From Paenibacillus amylolyticus (GTDB lineage: Bacteria > Bacillota > Bacilli > Paenibacillales > Paenibacillaceae): a DNA stretch of 64,000 nucleotides. The translations under genes and the position numbers were made by a program. Shown here piece by piece: positions 24,821-34,465 of this stretch (its first letter is position 1; each line of letters starts with the position of its first letter). The notes under the pieces are model-generated. The model did no database searches and was not told where the DNA came from. It was given only the letters and a program-made list of their open reading frames with translations. The stretch spans positions 62,001 through 126,000 of the forward strand of contig NZ_BCNV01000004.1 in NCBI RefSeq assembly GCF_001570725.1. Direction: 5' to 3'.

Positions 24821-25593
24821 CCGCCTTGTACCTCCACTTTACGACGTAACACTTGGGTAATCGCAAGACAGATCAACGTCATGAAGACGCACCAAAGCAA
24901 GGTTCCCCATAGCAAGGAGCCATCTTCGAAACCAAGATAGATTCGGGTAGGTACATAGAGCAGGAAAGGGTAGGGTGATATCCAGGCAAGTTGTTCAAGC
25001 CAGTTCGGTAGCCATTCCAGTGGAATGAAAAAACCAGCCAGCAGATTCATCATCGCGTGATTGCCCCAGTGAAGCCAAGAGGACTCTGTGGTCCACATCG
25101 ACGTGGCACCGATAATGTAGTTCATGCAGATGGACAAGTATGCGGCGCCGGCAAGACCAAGTGCTGCATAGAACAACGTTGAAACGTCTGAGGGCCAATC
25201 CAGGGAAAAGACAATGGAGAAGAGCAGGTAGATCGGAATACTTTTGTACACAAACTGGTAGGCAATCTGCCCCCATTCGCGTGCCATCAGGTGGGTGAAC
25301 AGATGAACAGGCCTCATCAGATCCAGTGCAATCTGCCCTGTCCTGACGGATAGGGGAATACCCAATCCATTCGTGAGAAAACCTGAGATCCAGAGAGAGG
25401 ATTGCGTGAACGCAATATAACTGATCATCCCCTGTGTCCCGTATTCTCCGAGTGTGTGATCGGCCCCGATGCCGATCCAAAGGCAGGCGTACATGTAACC
25501 GAACATGGCGCTTGCCAAGTTATGGACCATGTGTGCCCCGCGGTATTGCAGGTTCCGGGAGTAGGCTTTGGAAGCCAGAGTGAAATAAAGCAT
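24817..25593 (-). CDS. ABC-2 type permease (COG4587-like)
   Basis: A 258-residue membrane protein with six predicted helices, the first gene of the exporter operon. It has YRGAHMVHN before helix 1 and the WISGFLTNGLG and RPVHLF.HLMAREWG segments typical of this permease group. ATG 25593 is chosen because GGAGGTGT lies 5-6 nt before it; longer in-frame readings to 25644 lack one. The heterodimer of the two permeases forms the membrane channel. Confidence 0.87.
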   Translation of the reverse strand: MLYFTLASKAYSRNLQYRGAHMVHNLASAMFGYMYACLWIGIGADHTLGEYGTQGMISYIAFTQSSLWISGFLTNGLGIPLSVRTGQIALDLMRPVHLFTHLMAREWGQIAYQFVYKSIPIYLLFSIVFSLDWPSDVSTLFYAALGLAGAAYLSICMNYIIGATSMWTTESSWLHWGNHAMMNLLAGFFIPLEWLPNWLEQLAWISPYPFLLYVPTRIYLGFEDGSLLWGTLLWCVFMTLICLAITQVLRRKVEVQGG

Positions 25594-25899
25594 GTGACAC
25601 CTCCGATAAGTGGATTGAACGGCGTTTCCGTTCACTTCAGTCAAGGCGAAAAAAGAGAGAAGGACAACAGCATACCAATTTATTCCTTCACAGGCAAGAC
25701 ATTTTTTTAGCTATAAATGGAAATAATAGGGTTGTTCATGATTGCGCCACAAGACAACGGTCTGTCCGTTCCTTTATAATTGAGAGGCAGTATCGCAAAC
25801 GTTTACAATATGAAATATTCAAATTTTAAATAAACCGCCGGGCTTGTGCCTGACGATTGAGGATACAGAACGAACAATCCGGCAAGAGAGAAGGATGTC
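25594..25899. other. Divergent intergenic region, exporter operon and degV
   Basis: It contains the start regions of a minus-strand operon and of the DegV gene. A TATAAT-type -10 (at 25782) and a CAAACGTTTAC palindrome-like piece (about 25797) are visible. No gene is seen. Confidence 0.4.
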
Positions 25900-26751
25900 A
25901 TGAAGAAAATTGCATGGGTCACCGATAGTACCAGTACACTGGATCCCGTTTTTGCGGAGCAAAATCATATCTACATCGTACCGCTGCGCATCGTATTTGG
26001 AGAAGAATGTTACCGGGAAACCGATGACATTACATCTGAAACGTTCTATGAAAAACTTGCGGAGGCTTCACGTGCGAGCAGTTCGCAGCCACCCATTGGC
26101 GAGTTCATTGAACTATATGAGTCGCTGAAAGACAAGTACGATGAGATTATTACGATTCATTGCTCTACTGCACTGAGCGGAACGCTGCATACGTCCATGC
26201 AGGCTGCAGAGATTGCAGGAGTGACGGTGACCGCAATTGATTCAAAGGCAGGTGCCTATCCTCATCGTGAGATGATTATGCAAGGACTGGAATGGCAGAA
26301 GCAGGGATGTTCGGCTGCCGAGATCAAAGTAAATATTGAACAGATGATTGATAACATGTCCTTTTACCTCATACCGGCCAGTCTTCAGCATCTTCACCGC
26401 AGTGGGCGGGTGTCGGGCACACAGCTGATCATCAGTCAACTGCTCAAGATCCATCTGTTGCTTCGATTTGAAGAGGGCAAAGTGGTTGTGAATGAGAAGA
26501 TTCGCACGTTCAAGCGGACGAAAGAGCGTATGCTGGATATGCTCAAACTGGATGTGGAGAAAGTAAAGCATGTGTGCATTATGCATGCGAATAATCAGGA
26601 AGAAGCCGTCACAATCAAAAAACAGATTGCAGATCTATTGCCTAGATTAAAGACCGAGATCATGCCGTTTATTCCTGTGGTGAGTATCCATGCAGGTGCA
26701 GGAACCATTGGGCTGTGCTGGATACACAGCGAGAACGGATACAGAGACTAG
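25900..26751 (+). CDS. DegV family fatty-acid-binding protein
   Basis: A 283-residue cytosolic DegV/FakB-type protein that binds a fatty acid in the groove between two domains. It has VTDSTSTLDP at the start, the SSQPPIGEF loop, HCSTALSGTLHTS at the carboxylate-binding turn, and the HRSGRVSG motif. FakB proteins hand exogenous fatty acids to the kinase FakA for phospholipid synthesis; no fakA is in the window. AGAAGGATGTC precedes the ATG. It stands alone with its own terminator. Confidence 0.92.
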   Translation: MKKIAWVTDSTSTLDPVFAEQNHIYIVPLRIVFGEECYRETDDITSETFYEKLAEASRASSSQPPIGEFIELYESLKDKYDEIITIHCSTALSGTLHTSMQAAEIAGVTVTAIDSKAGAYPHREMIMQGLEWQKQGCSAAEIKVNIEQMIDNMSFYLIPASLQHLHRSGRVSGTQLIISQLLKIHLLLRFEEGKVVVNEKIRTFKRTKERMLDMLKLDVEKVKHVCIMHANNQEEAVTIKKQIADLLPRLKTEIMPFIPVVSIHAGAGTIGLCWIHSENGYRD

Positions 26752-26783
26752 ACGTATAAGCACTCATCTATTAACGCTCATAG

Positions 26784-26836
26784 ACCTGGCAGGAAACACA
26801 CTTTATACCAAAGTGGTGCTCCTGTCAGGTTTTTTC
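26784..26836 (+). terminator. Intrinsic terminator after degV
   Basis: Long stem ACCTGGCAGGA/TCCTGTCAGGT with an inner CACACTTT/AAAGTGGTG arm and a TTTTTTC tail. Confidence 0.88.
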
Positions 26837-26904
26837 GTATGTCATTGCCAATTCAAACAAACTGTGAGGTAATAAAGAAAAATGTTCATGTTGGAGGGGA
26901 ACTT

Positions 26905-27621
26905 GTGTCAAGTCACCGCTTATTGCTTGTTGAAGATGATCGTTCAATTAGTGAGATGGTCGGACCTTATCTGGAAAAAGAGGGATACGACGTCACGTAT
27001 GCATATGACGGATTAGAGGCAGAATGTCAATTCAGTCAGTCACAACCGGGGTATGATCTGGTTATTCTGGACCTGATGCTGCCTCGTAAGAGTGGGATGG
27101 ATGTGCTGCAGACCATTCGGGCAGTAAGTTTGGTACCTGTGCTCATTCTGTCTGCGAAGGATGGAGAAGTGGACAAAGCGCTGGGGCTGGGCTTCGGTGC
27201 TGATGATTATTTGAGCAAACCCTTCTCATTAATCGAGTTGACTGCCCGTATTAAAGCTGCGATTCGCCGCGCCAATTATACCGCTCAGCCTGTGGCTGAA
27301 GTGGCTAAAGATCAGCGTATTCACCTCGGCGGACTTGTGGTCGACATGGAGACATACGAGGTGGAACGTGAAGGTACACCCGTCAAGCTGACCTCCAAGG
27401 AATTTGGCATTCTGAAGCTATTGGTTACTCATCCCGGCAAAGTGTTCACCAAGGCTCAGATCTACGCTTCGGTCTGGAACGATCATTATTATGGAGACGA
27501 AAATATCATTAACGTACATATGCGTCGTCTGCGCGAGAAATTGGAGGTGGACCCTTCGGCTCCCCAGTATATCAAGACACTCTGGGGCATCGGATATAAG
27601 CTGGAGGCGGAGCAGGCATGA
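26905..27621 (+). CDS. OmpR-family response regulator (YcbL-like)
   Basis: About 238 residues: a receiver domain with LLVEDD acidic pair, phospho-acceptor Asp in LVILDLMLP and signalling Lys in YLSKPFS, followed by an OmpR winged helix ending WGIGYKLE. The start is GTG 26905, 6 nt after GGAGGGG; earlier in-frame starts lack such a site. It shares 4 bp with the kinase gene, and an ABC exporter pair follows. The order and the protein lengths match Bacillus subtilis ycbL-ycbM-ycbN-ycbO (recalled, not searched), a locus regarded as a peptide-antibiotic-responsive module. Confidence 0.9.
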   Translation: MSSHRLLLVEDDRSISEMVGPYLEKEGYDVTYAYDGLEAECQFSQSQPGYDLVILDLMLPRKSGMDVLQTIRAVSLVPVLILSAKDGEVDKALGLGFGADDYLSKPFSLIELTARIKAAIRRANYTAQPVAEVAKDQRIHLGGLVVDMETYEVEREGTPVKLTSKEFGILKLLVTHPGKVFTKAQIYASVWNDHYYGDENIINVHMRRLREKLEVDPSAPQYIKTLWGIGYKLEAEQA

Positions 27622-28550
27622 CACTGATTTTTGCCAGTACAACAGCTATTCTAGTCATTGTGGTCATTGGAATGTGGGTGAGATTGCGGAAACGCAGCCA
27701 ACACTTGTCTTATATTCATGAGAAAATATCCGCTATTTTGGATCAAGGCACCTTTGAGCGCTTGCTTGTATTCAACAGTGATGATCAAGTTAGCCAACTT
27801 CTGAAAGACATGAACCAGCTGCTGGACCATGCGCACCGTGCGACGGCCGGTTATGCGAACCAGGAGAAGGAGATGCGCAATATGCTCTCCAACATCTCGC
27901 ATGATCTGAAAACGCCGCTTACGGTTGTGCTGGGCTATAGTGAGACCTTGCTGCACAGTCCATCATTGACCGATCAGGAACGAAAGATTATGACGGAGAA
28001 AATACAAGATAAGGCGCAGGAAGTGCTACGTCTGATTCATTCCTTTTTCGATCTGGCGAAGCTGGAATCTGGAGACACTGAGCTGGTGCTTAGTCGAGTT
28101 AATATAAGCGAATTATGCCGGTTGAAGATGATCTCCTTTTATGAAATGTTGACCAATCTCGGGTTGCATGTGGAGCTGGATATACCTGATGATGATATCT
28201 TCGTGCAAGGAAATGAAGAAGCACTGGACCGTGTGCTGGATAATCTCATTACCAACGGGATGAAATATGGATCAGAGGGTAAGGTGCTAGGGCTAACGCT
28301 CGAACATTCGGCAGGTGGACCTGTGACGCTACAAATCTGGGACCAAGGGAAGGGAATTCCTGAGAGTGAGCATAGCCGTGTGTTCGAACGTATGTATACA
28401 CTGGAGGATTCTCGCAATCGACTCTATCAGGGCAGCGGCCTTGGGCTGACGATTACGAAGCGGCTAGTTGAGCGGATGGGTGGAAGCATTCATTTACATA
28501 GTGTGCCACATCAACGGACTGTATTTTCGGTTACCTTAAAGGCCAGGTAG
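27618..28550 (+). CDS. Sensor histidine kinase with a single membrane helix (YcbM-like)
   Basis: A 310-residue kinase. One N-terminal helix (residues about 1-25) is followed by a short linker with no real extracellular domain, a HisKA region (NISHDLKTPL) and a HATPase domain with LDNLITNGMKYG (N box), DQGKGIPE (G1) and GSGLGL (G2). The lack of an outside sensing domain suggests that the stimulus arrives through the membrane or through the partner transporter, as in intramembrane-sensing kinases. ATGA overlap couples it to the regulator gene. Confidence 0.9.
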   Translation: MTLIFASTTAILVIVVIGMWVRLRKRSQHLSYIHEKISAILDQGTFERLLVFNSDDQVSQLLKDMNQLLDHAHRATAGYANQEKEMRNMLSNISHDLKTPLTVVLGYSETLLHSPSLTDQERKIMTEKIQDKAQEVLRLIHSFFDLAKLESGDTELVLSRVNISELCRLKMISFYEMLTNLGLHVELDIPDDDIFVQGNEEALDRVLDNLITNGMKYGSEGKVLGLTLEHSAGGPVTLQIWDQGKGIPESEHSRVFERMYTLEDSRNRLYQGSGLGLTITKRLVERMGGSIHLHSVPHQRTVFSVTLKAR

Positions 28551-28675
28551 AGCCTGTTTTGGCATTTTCGGTCAAGCTTAAGGTTTTTGTAAGATTTGAT
28601 TAATAAAAAAGCAGACTTTTCTCTTTACAATACAGTATAGGAACCCGGACAGGGGACGTAAAGGAGAACAAGACG

Positions 28676-29599
28676 ATGACTTATATCGCACGAACGATAG
28701 ATGTGACCAAAGTATATGAAGGGGTCGAGGTTGTATCCAACGTCAATATGAGTATTAAGCAAGGTGAGATCTATGGGTTTCTCGGTCCGAATGGTGCAGG
28801 CAAAACAACCATCATGAAGATGCTGACCAATCTGGTTAAACCAACAACAGGAGAAATTGAACTGTTTGGGGAGAAGCTTACACCTACATCCTATGAAGTG
28901 TTGAAACGAATGGGCAGCATTATTGAATATCCTTTTTTCTATGATAAGCTGTCTGCTCGCGAGAATCTGGAGCTTCACTGTGAATACATGGGGTTTCACA
29001 ACAAAAAGATCATCGACAACACGATGGAAACGGTAGGGCTTAAGGATACGGGCAAGAAACCGGTCAAGGACTTCTCTCTGGGTATGAAACAGAGGCTGGG
29101 ATTGGCTCGTGCACTCATAACCACACCCGAACTGCTCATTTTGGATGAACCGATCAACGGATTGGACCCTGTAGGGATCCGGGAGATGCGAGATTTGTTC
29201 AAGCGCCTTAGCAATGAGTATCGCATTACCCTGTTGGTCTCTAGTCACATTCTTGGCGAGATAGAGCAAATTGCGGACACGGTTGGTGTCATTCGCGGCG
29301 GTCGCTTGGTGGAGGAAGTATCGATGGAGAGCATTCGTGGAAGTCAAAATGAGTTCATCGAGTTACAGGCGGTAGATATCCGCAAAGCGACTTATGTCAT
29401 TGAACACCAGCTTGGTTTGAGTAATTATAAACTGGTCGATGACCAAACGTTACGAATCTATGATCCGGGAATCATTCCATCGGGACTGAACACCAAGTTG
29501 ATTCAACACGGCATTGAGATCGAATCGATATCCAAACGGGCTCATTCCCTGGAAGAACACTTCATGAAGTTGGTAAAAGGGGATGAAGACGTTGCTTAA
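28676..29599 (+). CDS. ABC exporter ATPase, BcrA/YcbN-like
   Basis: A 307-residue ATPase of the bacitracin-lantibiotic exporter type. Walker A is GPNGAGKTT, the signature is FSLGMKQRLGLARAL, Walker B is LLILDEPINGLDP, and SSHILGEIEQIAD is the switch region. An 80-residue C-terminal tail follows. The 307-residue length equals that of B. subtilis YcbN. AAAGGAG lies 7 nt before the ATG. It overlaps the permease gene by 17 bp. The regulator and kinase genes upstream probably induce it when a peptide antibiotic is present (inference). Confidence 0.9.
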   Translation: MTYIARTIDVTKVYEGVEVVSNVNMSIKQGEIYGFLGPNGAGKTTIMKMLTNLVKPTTGEIELFGEKLTPTSYEVLKRMGSIIEYPFFYDKLSARENLELHCEYMGFHNKKIIDNTMETVGLKDTGKKPVKDFSLGMKQRLGLARALITTPELLILDEPINGLDPVGIREMRDLFKRLSNEYRITLLVSSHILGEIEQIADTVGVIRGGRLVEEVSMESIRGSQNEFIELQAVDIRKATYVIEHQLGLSNYKLVDDQTLRIYDPGIIPSGLNTKLIQHGIEIESISKRAHSLEEHFMKLVKGDEDVA

Positions 29600-30290
29600 A
29601 CTAATCAGACTTGAGATGCGGAAGCACCGCTTTGCACGTAATTTTGCAGGTGCAGGTATTGCCAACATAGCCATTCTTCTTTTCCTGATTATGATTGGAT
29701 TCATGGATATGGGAGCAGAAGATTATGCCTATGCCGATTACCAGACCGCCTTTATAATTATCGATACGTTTGCGAGAGCGACCTTTATCATATTTGCAGG
29801 AGCTTTATTATCCAAGCTGGTGATCAGTGAGTATCGAAATAAAACCATGAACGTCATGTTCACCTATCCCATCCAGCGTCATAAAATCATCGCGGCCAAA
29901 TTGATTATCGTGTTTGGTTTTACAATTGTGATGATTATGGTTACCGATCTGTTGATGGGTTCACTGCTGTTGATTGTTAATCAATTCTATTCCTTCATTC
30001 CTGAATCACTGAGCAATCGGGATATGTTGGGACTTCTGGTGAAGTACAGTATCAGTTCTTTATCGGCTGCGTGTATGGCACTCATTCCCCTATTCTTCGG
30101 TATGCGTAAGCATTCTGTTACAGCGACAATGGTCTCGTCCATTTTGCTAGTTTCGATTGTCTGCTCCGGATTCAACGGGTCGGAAGTTTCCATTCATTCG
30201 CTTATTGTTATCCCGCTGACCCTTGGAGCTGTAGGTATATGGATTGCTTCGATGTCCATGGTTCGTTTGGAGACCAAAGATGTGAATTGA
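29583..30290 (+). CDS. ABC-2 exporter permease (YcbO-like)
   Basis: A 235-residue membrane protein with six predicted helices, which pairs with the ATPase of the preceding gene. RLEMRKHRFARNF opens the protein before helix 1, as in lantibiotic-immunity permeases. It overlaps the ATPase gene by 17 bp. No immunity lipoprotein or bacteriocin gene is seen beside it, so a resistance or sensing role is more likely than self-immunity. Confidence 0.85.
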   Translation: MKTLLKLIRLEMRKHRFARNFAGAGIANIAILLFLIMIGFMDMGAEDYAYADYQTAFIIIDTFARATFIIFAGALLSKLVISEYRNKTMNVMFTYPIQRHKIIAAKLIIVFGFTIVMIMVTDLLMGSLLLIVNQFYSFIPESLSNRDMLGLLVKYSISSLSAACMALIPLFFGMRKHSVTATMVSSILLVSIVCSGFNGSEVSIHSLIVIPLTLGAVGIWIASMSMVRLETKDVN

Positions 30291-30330
30291 TTCATTCGGA
30301 AAACCATGCTCTGTGTGGCTTCAGATGCCA

Positions 30331-30359
30331 TTGACATCCGCTCGTACAAGGGATAGGAT
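30331..30359 (+). promoter_or_regulatory. Sigma-A promoter of the pyridoxal/HMP kinase gene
   Basis: TTGACA (30331-30336), a 17-bp spacer and TAGGAT (30354-30359), ending 36 bp before the ATG. Confidence 0.8.
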
Positions 30360-30395
30360 AATGTCAACTGAGACACAAAGGAGAATGCAACTACC

Positions 30396-31208
30396 ATGAC
30401 GATTCCAAAAACATTAACAATAGCTGGCTCGGACACGAGCGGCGGTGCAGGGATTCAAGCTGATTTGAAAACTTTTCAGGAGCTGGGTGTGTATGGTATG
30501 ACCGTACTGACTACGGTTGTGGCAATGGAGCCCGATACATGGGATCACCAGGTCTTTCCTGTGGAATTAAATGTAGTAGAAGCGCAGCTTCGCACTGTTC
30601 TTGATGGCATCGGTTTTGATGCAATGAAGACAGGTATGCTCGGTTCTGTAGATATTATTGAACTGGTAGCGAAGCATATTCGCCGCAGTGGTCTGCCACA
30701 GATCGTGATCGATCCGGTAATGGTCTGCAAAGGTACGGACGAAGTACTGCAACCGGAAAATACGGAAGCAATGATCGAATTCCTGCTGCCAGGTGCCGAT
30801 CTGGTTACACCTAATCTGTTCGAAGCATCCCAACTGGCGAAGAGTGGACCGATTCGCTCCAAAGAACAGATGGAAGCAGCAGCAGCAGCAATTCATGCCC
30901 ATGGCTCAAAGCATGTTCTGATCAAGGACAGAGGTGTAATTAGCCCGGGTAAAGCAATGGATCTACTCTATGATGGAACCAACTACGAATGGTTTGAAGC
31001 CGATGTTGTCGGCTCCGGATATACGCATGGTGCGGGCTGCACGACGTCTGCGGCGATTACCGCAGGATTGGCTCGTGGTCTTTCAGTGAAAGAGGCTGTT
31101 CGTGAAGGTAAAGCCTTCGTGACCAAAGCGATTGCCGGCGGATTCCCGCTGAACCGTTTTGTTGGCCCGACACTGCATGTGGCACACCGTCTGGAGCACC
31201 AACGCTAA
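30396..31208 (+). CDS. pdxK: Pyridoxine/hydroxymethylpyrimidine kinase (PdxK/ThiD family)
   Basis: A 270-residue ribokinase-fold kinase that phosphorylates pyridoxine-type vitamers and possibly hydroxymethylpyrimidine. Visible: TIAGSDTSGGAGIQADLKTF, the KTGMLGS substrate loop, IDPVMVCKG, and YTHGAGCTTSAAI with the catalytic Cys/anion-hole loop (GxGCT). B. subtilis has two related proteins (PdxK and ThiD). The Cys in HGAGCTTSA is typical of PdxK, so I favour PdxK over ThiD. It has its own promoter and terminator and stands alone. Confidence 0.88.
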   Translation: MTIPKTLTIAGSDTSGGAGIQADLKTFQELGVYGMTVLTTVVAMEPDTWDHQVFPVELNVVEAQLRTVLDGIGFDAMKTGMLGSVDIIELVAKHIRRSGLPQIVIDPVMVCKGTDEVLQPENTEAMIEFLLPGADLVTPNLFEASQLAKSGPIRSKEQMEAAAAAIHAHGSKHVLIKDRGVISPGKAMDLLYDGTNYEWFEADVVGSGYTHGAGCTTSAAITAGLARGLSVKEAVREGKAFVTKAIAGGFPLNRFVGPTLHVAHRLEHQR

Positions 31209-31272
31209 GTGTTACCAGTGAGCGCGCAGTAGCGCATCACTTCTGGATAACACACTTCGATTTCATTTAAGT

Positions 31273-31316
31273 AGCTGTCAATGAGCAGAAGATTGCTCGT
31301 TGATGGCTTCTTTTTT
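31273..31316 (+). terminator. Intrinsic terminator after pdxK
   Basis: Stem AGCTGTCAATGAGCA with TGCTCGTTGATGGCT (with wobbles), short loop, tail TCTTTTTTG. Confidence 0.85.
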
Positions 31317-31459
31317 GTGCGAATTTTGATAAAAATTAGTAACTTTTGGCTTATATTAATCGTATATATCATGGGGTTCATTCCAAAAGATGTCTGGACA
31401 CATGAACGACACATGGAATAGGTATGTTATCATCAGAAATCTAAAAAGGAGAGTCGGTC

Positions 31460-32140
31460 ATGATCAGAACAGTGCTTCTGGTGGAAGATGAAAGCCGCAT
31501 TCGTGAGATTGTGGCCGATTATTTCATAAAAGAACAATGGAACGTCATAGAAGCAGAACATGGAGTACAGGCATTGGAACTGTTGGCTCTGCATGAGGTG
31601 GATCTGGTTATTCTGGATGTTTTGATGCCGGAAATGGATGGATGGACATTATGCGGGCATATTCGCTCCCAATCCACCGTACCTATTATCATGCTGACTG
31701 CACGGTCCGAGGATGACGATAAAATTCATGGATTCCAGCTGGGCGTAGATGATTATGTCACGAAGCCATTCAGTCCACGTGTGCTGGTTGCACGTGCAGA
31801 GACATTAATGAAGCGGGTTGAAGGTTCATTTGGACGAGAGCAGGGTGTGGTTCGCTTCGGACAGGTAACTCTTGATCCATGGGCTCGGCGACTGGAGAAG
31901 GACGGCATTGAAGTGGAGCTTGCACCAAAGGAGTATGATCTGTTGCTCTATTTGGTACGAAATGCAGGCATTGTATTGTCCCGGGATGCCATCCTGAATC
32001 GGATCTGGGGATTTGATTTTGAAGGGGACTCTCGTGTTGTGGATACTCATATCAAGAAGCTGCGCAGTAAATTAGGTGATGAAGCCAAGTGCATTCGGAC
32101 TGTAATTGGCACCGGATATCGTTTCGAGGCAGAAGCATGA
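31460..32140 (+). CDS. OmpR-family response regulator
   Basis: A 226-residue regulator: receiver domain with LLVEDE, phospho-acceptor Asp in LVILDVLMP and Lys in YVTKPFS, then a winged-helix output domain ending GTGYRFE. It is coupled to the kinase gene by an ATGA overlap, and pssA and a DedA gene follow within 30 bp of each other. This points to control of membrane lipid synthesis. AAAAAGGAGAG lies before the ATG. The inducing signal is unknown. Confidence 0.92.
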   Translation: MIRTVLLVEDESRIREIVADYFIKEQWNVIEAEHGVQALELLALHEVDLVILDVLMPEMDGWTLCGHIRSQSTVPIIMLTARSEDDDKIHGFQLGVDDYVTKPFSPRVLVARAETLMKRVEGSFGREQGVVRFGQVTLDPWARRLEKDGIEVELAPKEYDLLLYLVRNAGIVLSRDAILNRIWGFDFEGDSRVVDTHIKKLRSKLGDEAKCIRTVIGTGYRFEAEA

Positions 32141-33885
32141 GAAGAAATGGCGTAACAATGAAGCTTTTCCTGGTCATGGCAGGATGTCTGGTACTTCTAT
32201 ACGGAACGACGGTTTTTGCCCAGTTGGTCTGGTTTCCTGACTTTTATCAGCATCAGAAGGTCAGCAGCATGAAGAAAAAGCTGTCCAAGTTCGAACAGCA
32301 ATATTCCAATGGGCATTGGAGTGATTTACAACTAGCCAAGGAGACCGGGAAGTTCATGCGTCAGAATCAGTCGCATCTGGTCATTCTGACGAATACCGGA
32401 AGACTGGTTAATGATCCGTTCCACATTACGCTGCTTCAGGAGGACGGGAGTCACGTGAAGGTGTCCTTATCCTTGTTTATCAATAGTGAGAATGCAGGCT
32501 GGATTACATCCCATCTGAAATATGGGCAGGAACTGACGGTGAGAGGCCCGGCCAGCGGTTCCATGGTCTACCCATTCAAAATCCAGGATGCCACTTCTGC
32601 TGCATGGGGAACAGAAAGCTTTCAGGAATCGATTGAACCGGTAAAGGAATGGTCAGGTGTATTGACCGAGGTAGTTCTTCCTAATCTGGCAACGTGGAGT
32701 CAGAGACAGGGACTGCTGGTGCAGGCACTGGATAGTCGGTTCCCTTTGTCCACCGAAGACCAGCTTGCCTTGGCGAATGGCAAAATGCTTAATGAAGAAT
32801 GGACGGATAGCTGGAGTGGTGTGCGGAACGTCATCACCATTGCTCCGGTGCATCGTTCAGGGCCCGAGCAACAACTGATATTCTCGCTTACCTCTCTACA
32901 GGAGATGAGGGAAGCGAACGAGGCAACACGATTGTTCTATGCGTATTTTGGTATTGGCGCATTTATATTGATTCTGTTACTGGCACTGCTGCTGTCCCGA
33001 ATCGTAACGAAGCCGCTGCTGGCCCTGAACCATGTCGCCAAGAAAATGTCTACCCTGGATTTCACGGTGAAATCACCCATCCGGCGTAATGACGAAATCG
33101 GCAGTCTGTCCAATAGTCTGAATGCATTATCCGGAACCTTGGGTCAAACATTGGAAGAGCTGAGGCAGGCCAACACGCAGATGCGTACAGATATGGAAAT
33201 GAAGCAGCAGATTGAACAGCGTCAGCGCAAATTTTTTGCCGATGCATCGCATGAACTCAAGACACCGATCAGCATTATTAAGGGTTATTCCGAAGGGCTG
33301 AAGGATGGCGTAAGTGAAAGCAAGCGTGAGCGTTACATTGAGATCATCGCCGATGAGACCATCAAAATGGAAACGATGGTTGAAGAGATGCTGGATCTGG
33401 TACGACTGGAATCTTCAGCGGTTCAGTTGAATACGGATGCTGTTGCACTGGCTGACATGATTGAAGATATCGCCGGTCGTCTGGGTCCGCAGCTGAAGGA
33501 CAAAGGATTGGATGTGGTGCTTGTATCCACAACAGAGCAGACGGTGGAAGGTGACCGGAGCAAGCTGGAGCAAGTTATTTTCAATATCATGATGAATGCT
33601 ATACGTCATGCGATACCACATACCGATATAACTATTGAGATCAGCAGACGTGACGGTTTGGTTCACATTTCCATTGAGAACAAGGGCGAGCAGATTGCTG
33701 AAGCTGAGCGCCAGTATATATGGGAGAGGTTCTATCGGGTAGAGCGCTCACGTAATCGCAAAATGGGGGGAACCGGGCTCGGTCTGGCCATTGCGAAGCA
33801 GATTCTTGATCTGCACGGGTGCAGTTATGGAGTGGAGAATACACCGGATGGAGTCCGTTTTTATATTATTTTTCCTAAAGCCTAG
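32137..33885 (+). CDS. HAMP sensor histidine kinase
   Basis: About 582 residues: one N-terminal helix (residues about 8-30), an extracytoplasmic region of about 220 residues, a second helix (about 270-290), HAMP, HisKA (DASHELKTPI) and HATPase with NIMMNAIRH (N box) and GTGLGL (G2). Start 32137 is favoured because it overlaps the regulator's stop by 4 bp; a longer reading would run 50 bp into that gene. It is followed by pssA after 21 bp. It may sense a cell-envelope condition and tune phosphatidylserine synthesis (inference). Confidence 0.92.
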   Translation: MRRNGVTMKLFLVMAGCLVLLYGTTVFAQLVWFPDFYQHQKVSSMKKKLSKFEQQYSNGHWSDLQLAKETGKFMRQNQSHLVILTNTGRLVNDPFHITLLQEDGSHVKVSLSLFINSENAGWITSHLKYGQELTVRGPASGSMVYPFKIQDATSAAWGTESFQESIEPVKEWSGVLTEVVLPNLATWSQRQGLLVQALDSRFPLSTEDQLALANGKMLNEEWTDSWSGVRNVITIAPVHRSGPEQQLIFSLTSLQEMREANEATRLFYAYFGIGAFILILLLALLLSRIVTKPLLALNHVAKKMSTLDFTVKSPIRRNDEIGSLSNSLNALSGTLGQTLEELRQANTQMRTDMEMKQQIEQRQRKFFADASHELKTPISIIKGYSEGLKDGVSESKRERYIEIIADETIKMETMVEEMLDLVRLESSAVQLNTDAVALADMIEDIAGRLGPQLKDKGLDVVLVSTTEQTVEGDRSKLEQVIFNIMMNAIRHAIPHTDITIEISRRDGLVHISIENKGEQIAEAERQYIWERFYRVERSRNRKMGGTGLGLAIAKQILDLHGCSYGVENTPDGVRFYIIFPKA

Positions 33886-33906
33886 TACGAAAGGGAGTCA
33901 AATCTT

Positions 33907-34452
33907 ATGAAGTCTTTACCATCGATTTTAACCTTGGGGAATCTGAGTTCAGGCATGCTGGCAGTCATTATGGCTATTCATGGTGAATTTGCCCTGGCTG
34001 TGATGATGATATGGGTAGCGATGTTCTTTGATCTGTTTGACGGGTTTGCGGCCCGCAAATTGCATTGTGAGGGTGAGTTCGGCAAAGCTCTGGATTCGCT
34101 CGCAGATGTAGTTTCATTCGGAACAGCCCCCGTGCTGATTCTGTATCTGAACTCCATGAATGAAGTGAGTGTGCTGGGAATGGCACTGACCGCATTGTTT
34201 CCGGTTTGCGGTGCATTGCGTCTGGCTCGTTATAACTGTCAGAAGACAGCAAGCAGTGGTTTTGTCGGGATGCCGATTACATTTGCAGGGGGGCTGATGT
34301 CCTTTTTCGCGCTTTGGAGTCTTTATTTCACGCATGGTGTAGCTTATCTTGTCATTATTGTACTATCCGGTCTCATGGTGAGCCAAATCCGATTCCCATC
34401 ACTAAAACAAGTGCTAGCCTCTCATGAGAAGGATATTGTGGAACCGAAATAA
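33907..34452 (+). CDS. pssA: CDP-diacylglycerol-serine O-phosphatidyltransferase
   Basis: A 181-residue membrane enzyme that makes phosphatidylserine from CDP-diacylglycerol and serine, the route to phosphatidylethanolamine. It has the CDP-alcohol phosphotransferase signature DGFAARKL followed by GKALDSLADV (pattern DG-x2-AR-x8-G-x3-D-x3-D), and five to six predicted membrane helices. GAAAGGGAG lies before the ATG. It sits between a two-component system and a DedA gene. In B. subtilis pssA also neighbours a DedA gene (ybfM), so the pairing is conserved. Confidence 0.93.
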   Translation: MKSLPSILTLGNLSSGMLAVIMAIHGEFALAVMMIWVAMFFDLFDGFAARKLHCEGEFGKALDSLADVVSFGTAPVLILYLNSMNEVSVLGMALTALFPVCGALRLARYNCQKTASSGFVGMPITFAGGLMSFFALWSLYFTHGVAYLVIIVLSGLMVSQIRFPSLKQVLASHEKDIVEPK

Positions 34453-34465
34453 GGAGCGAGTCAGT

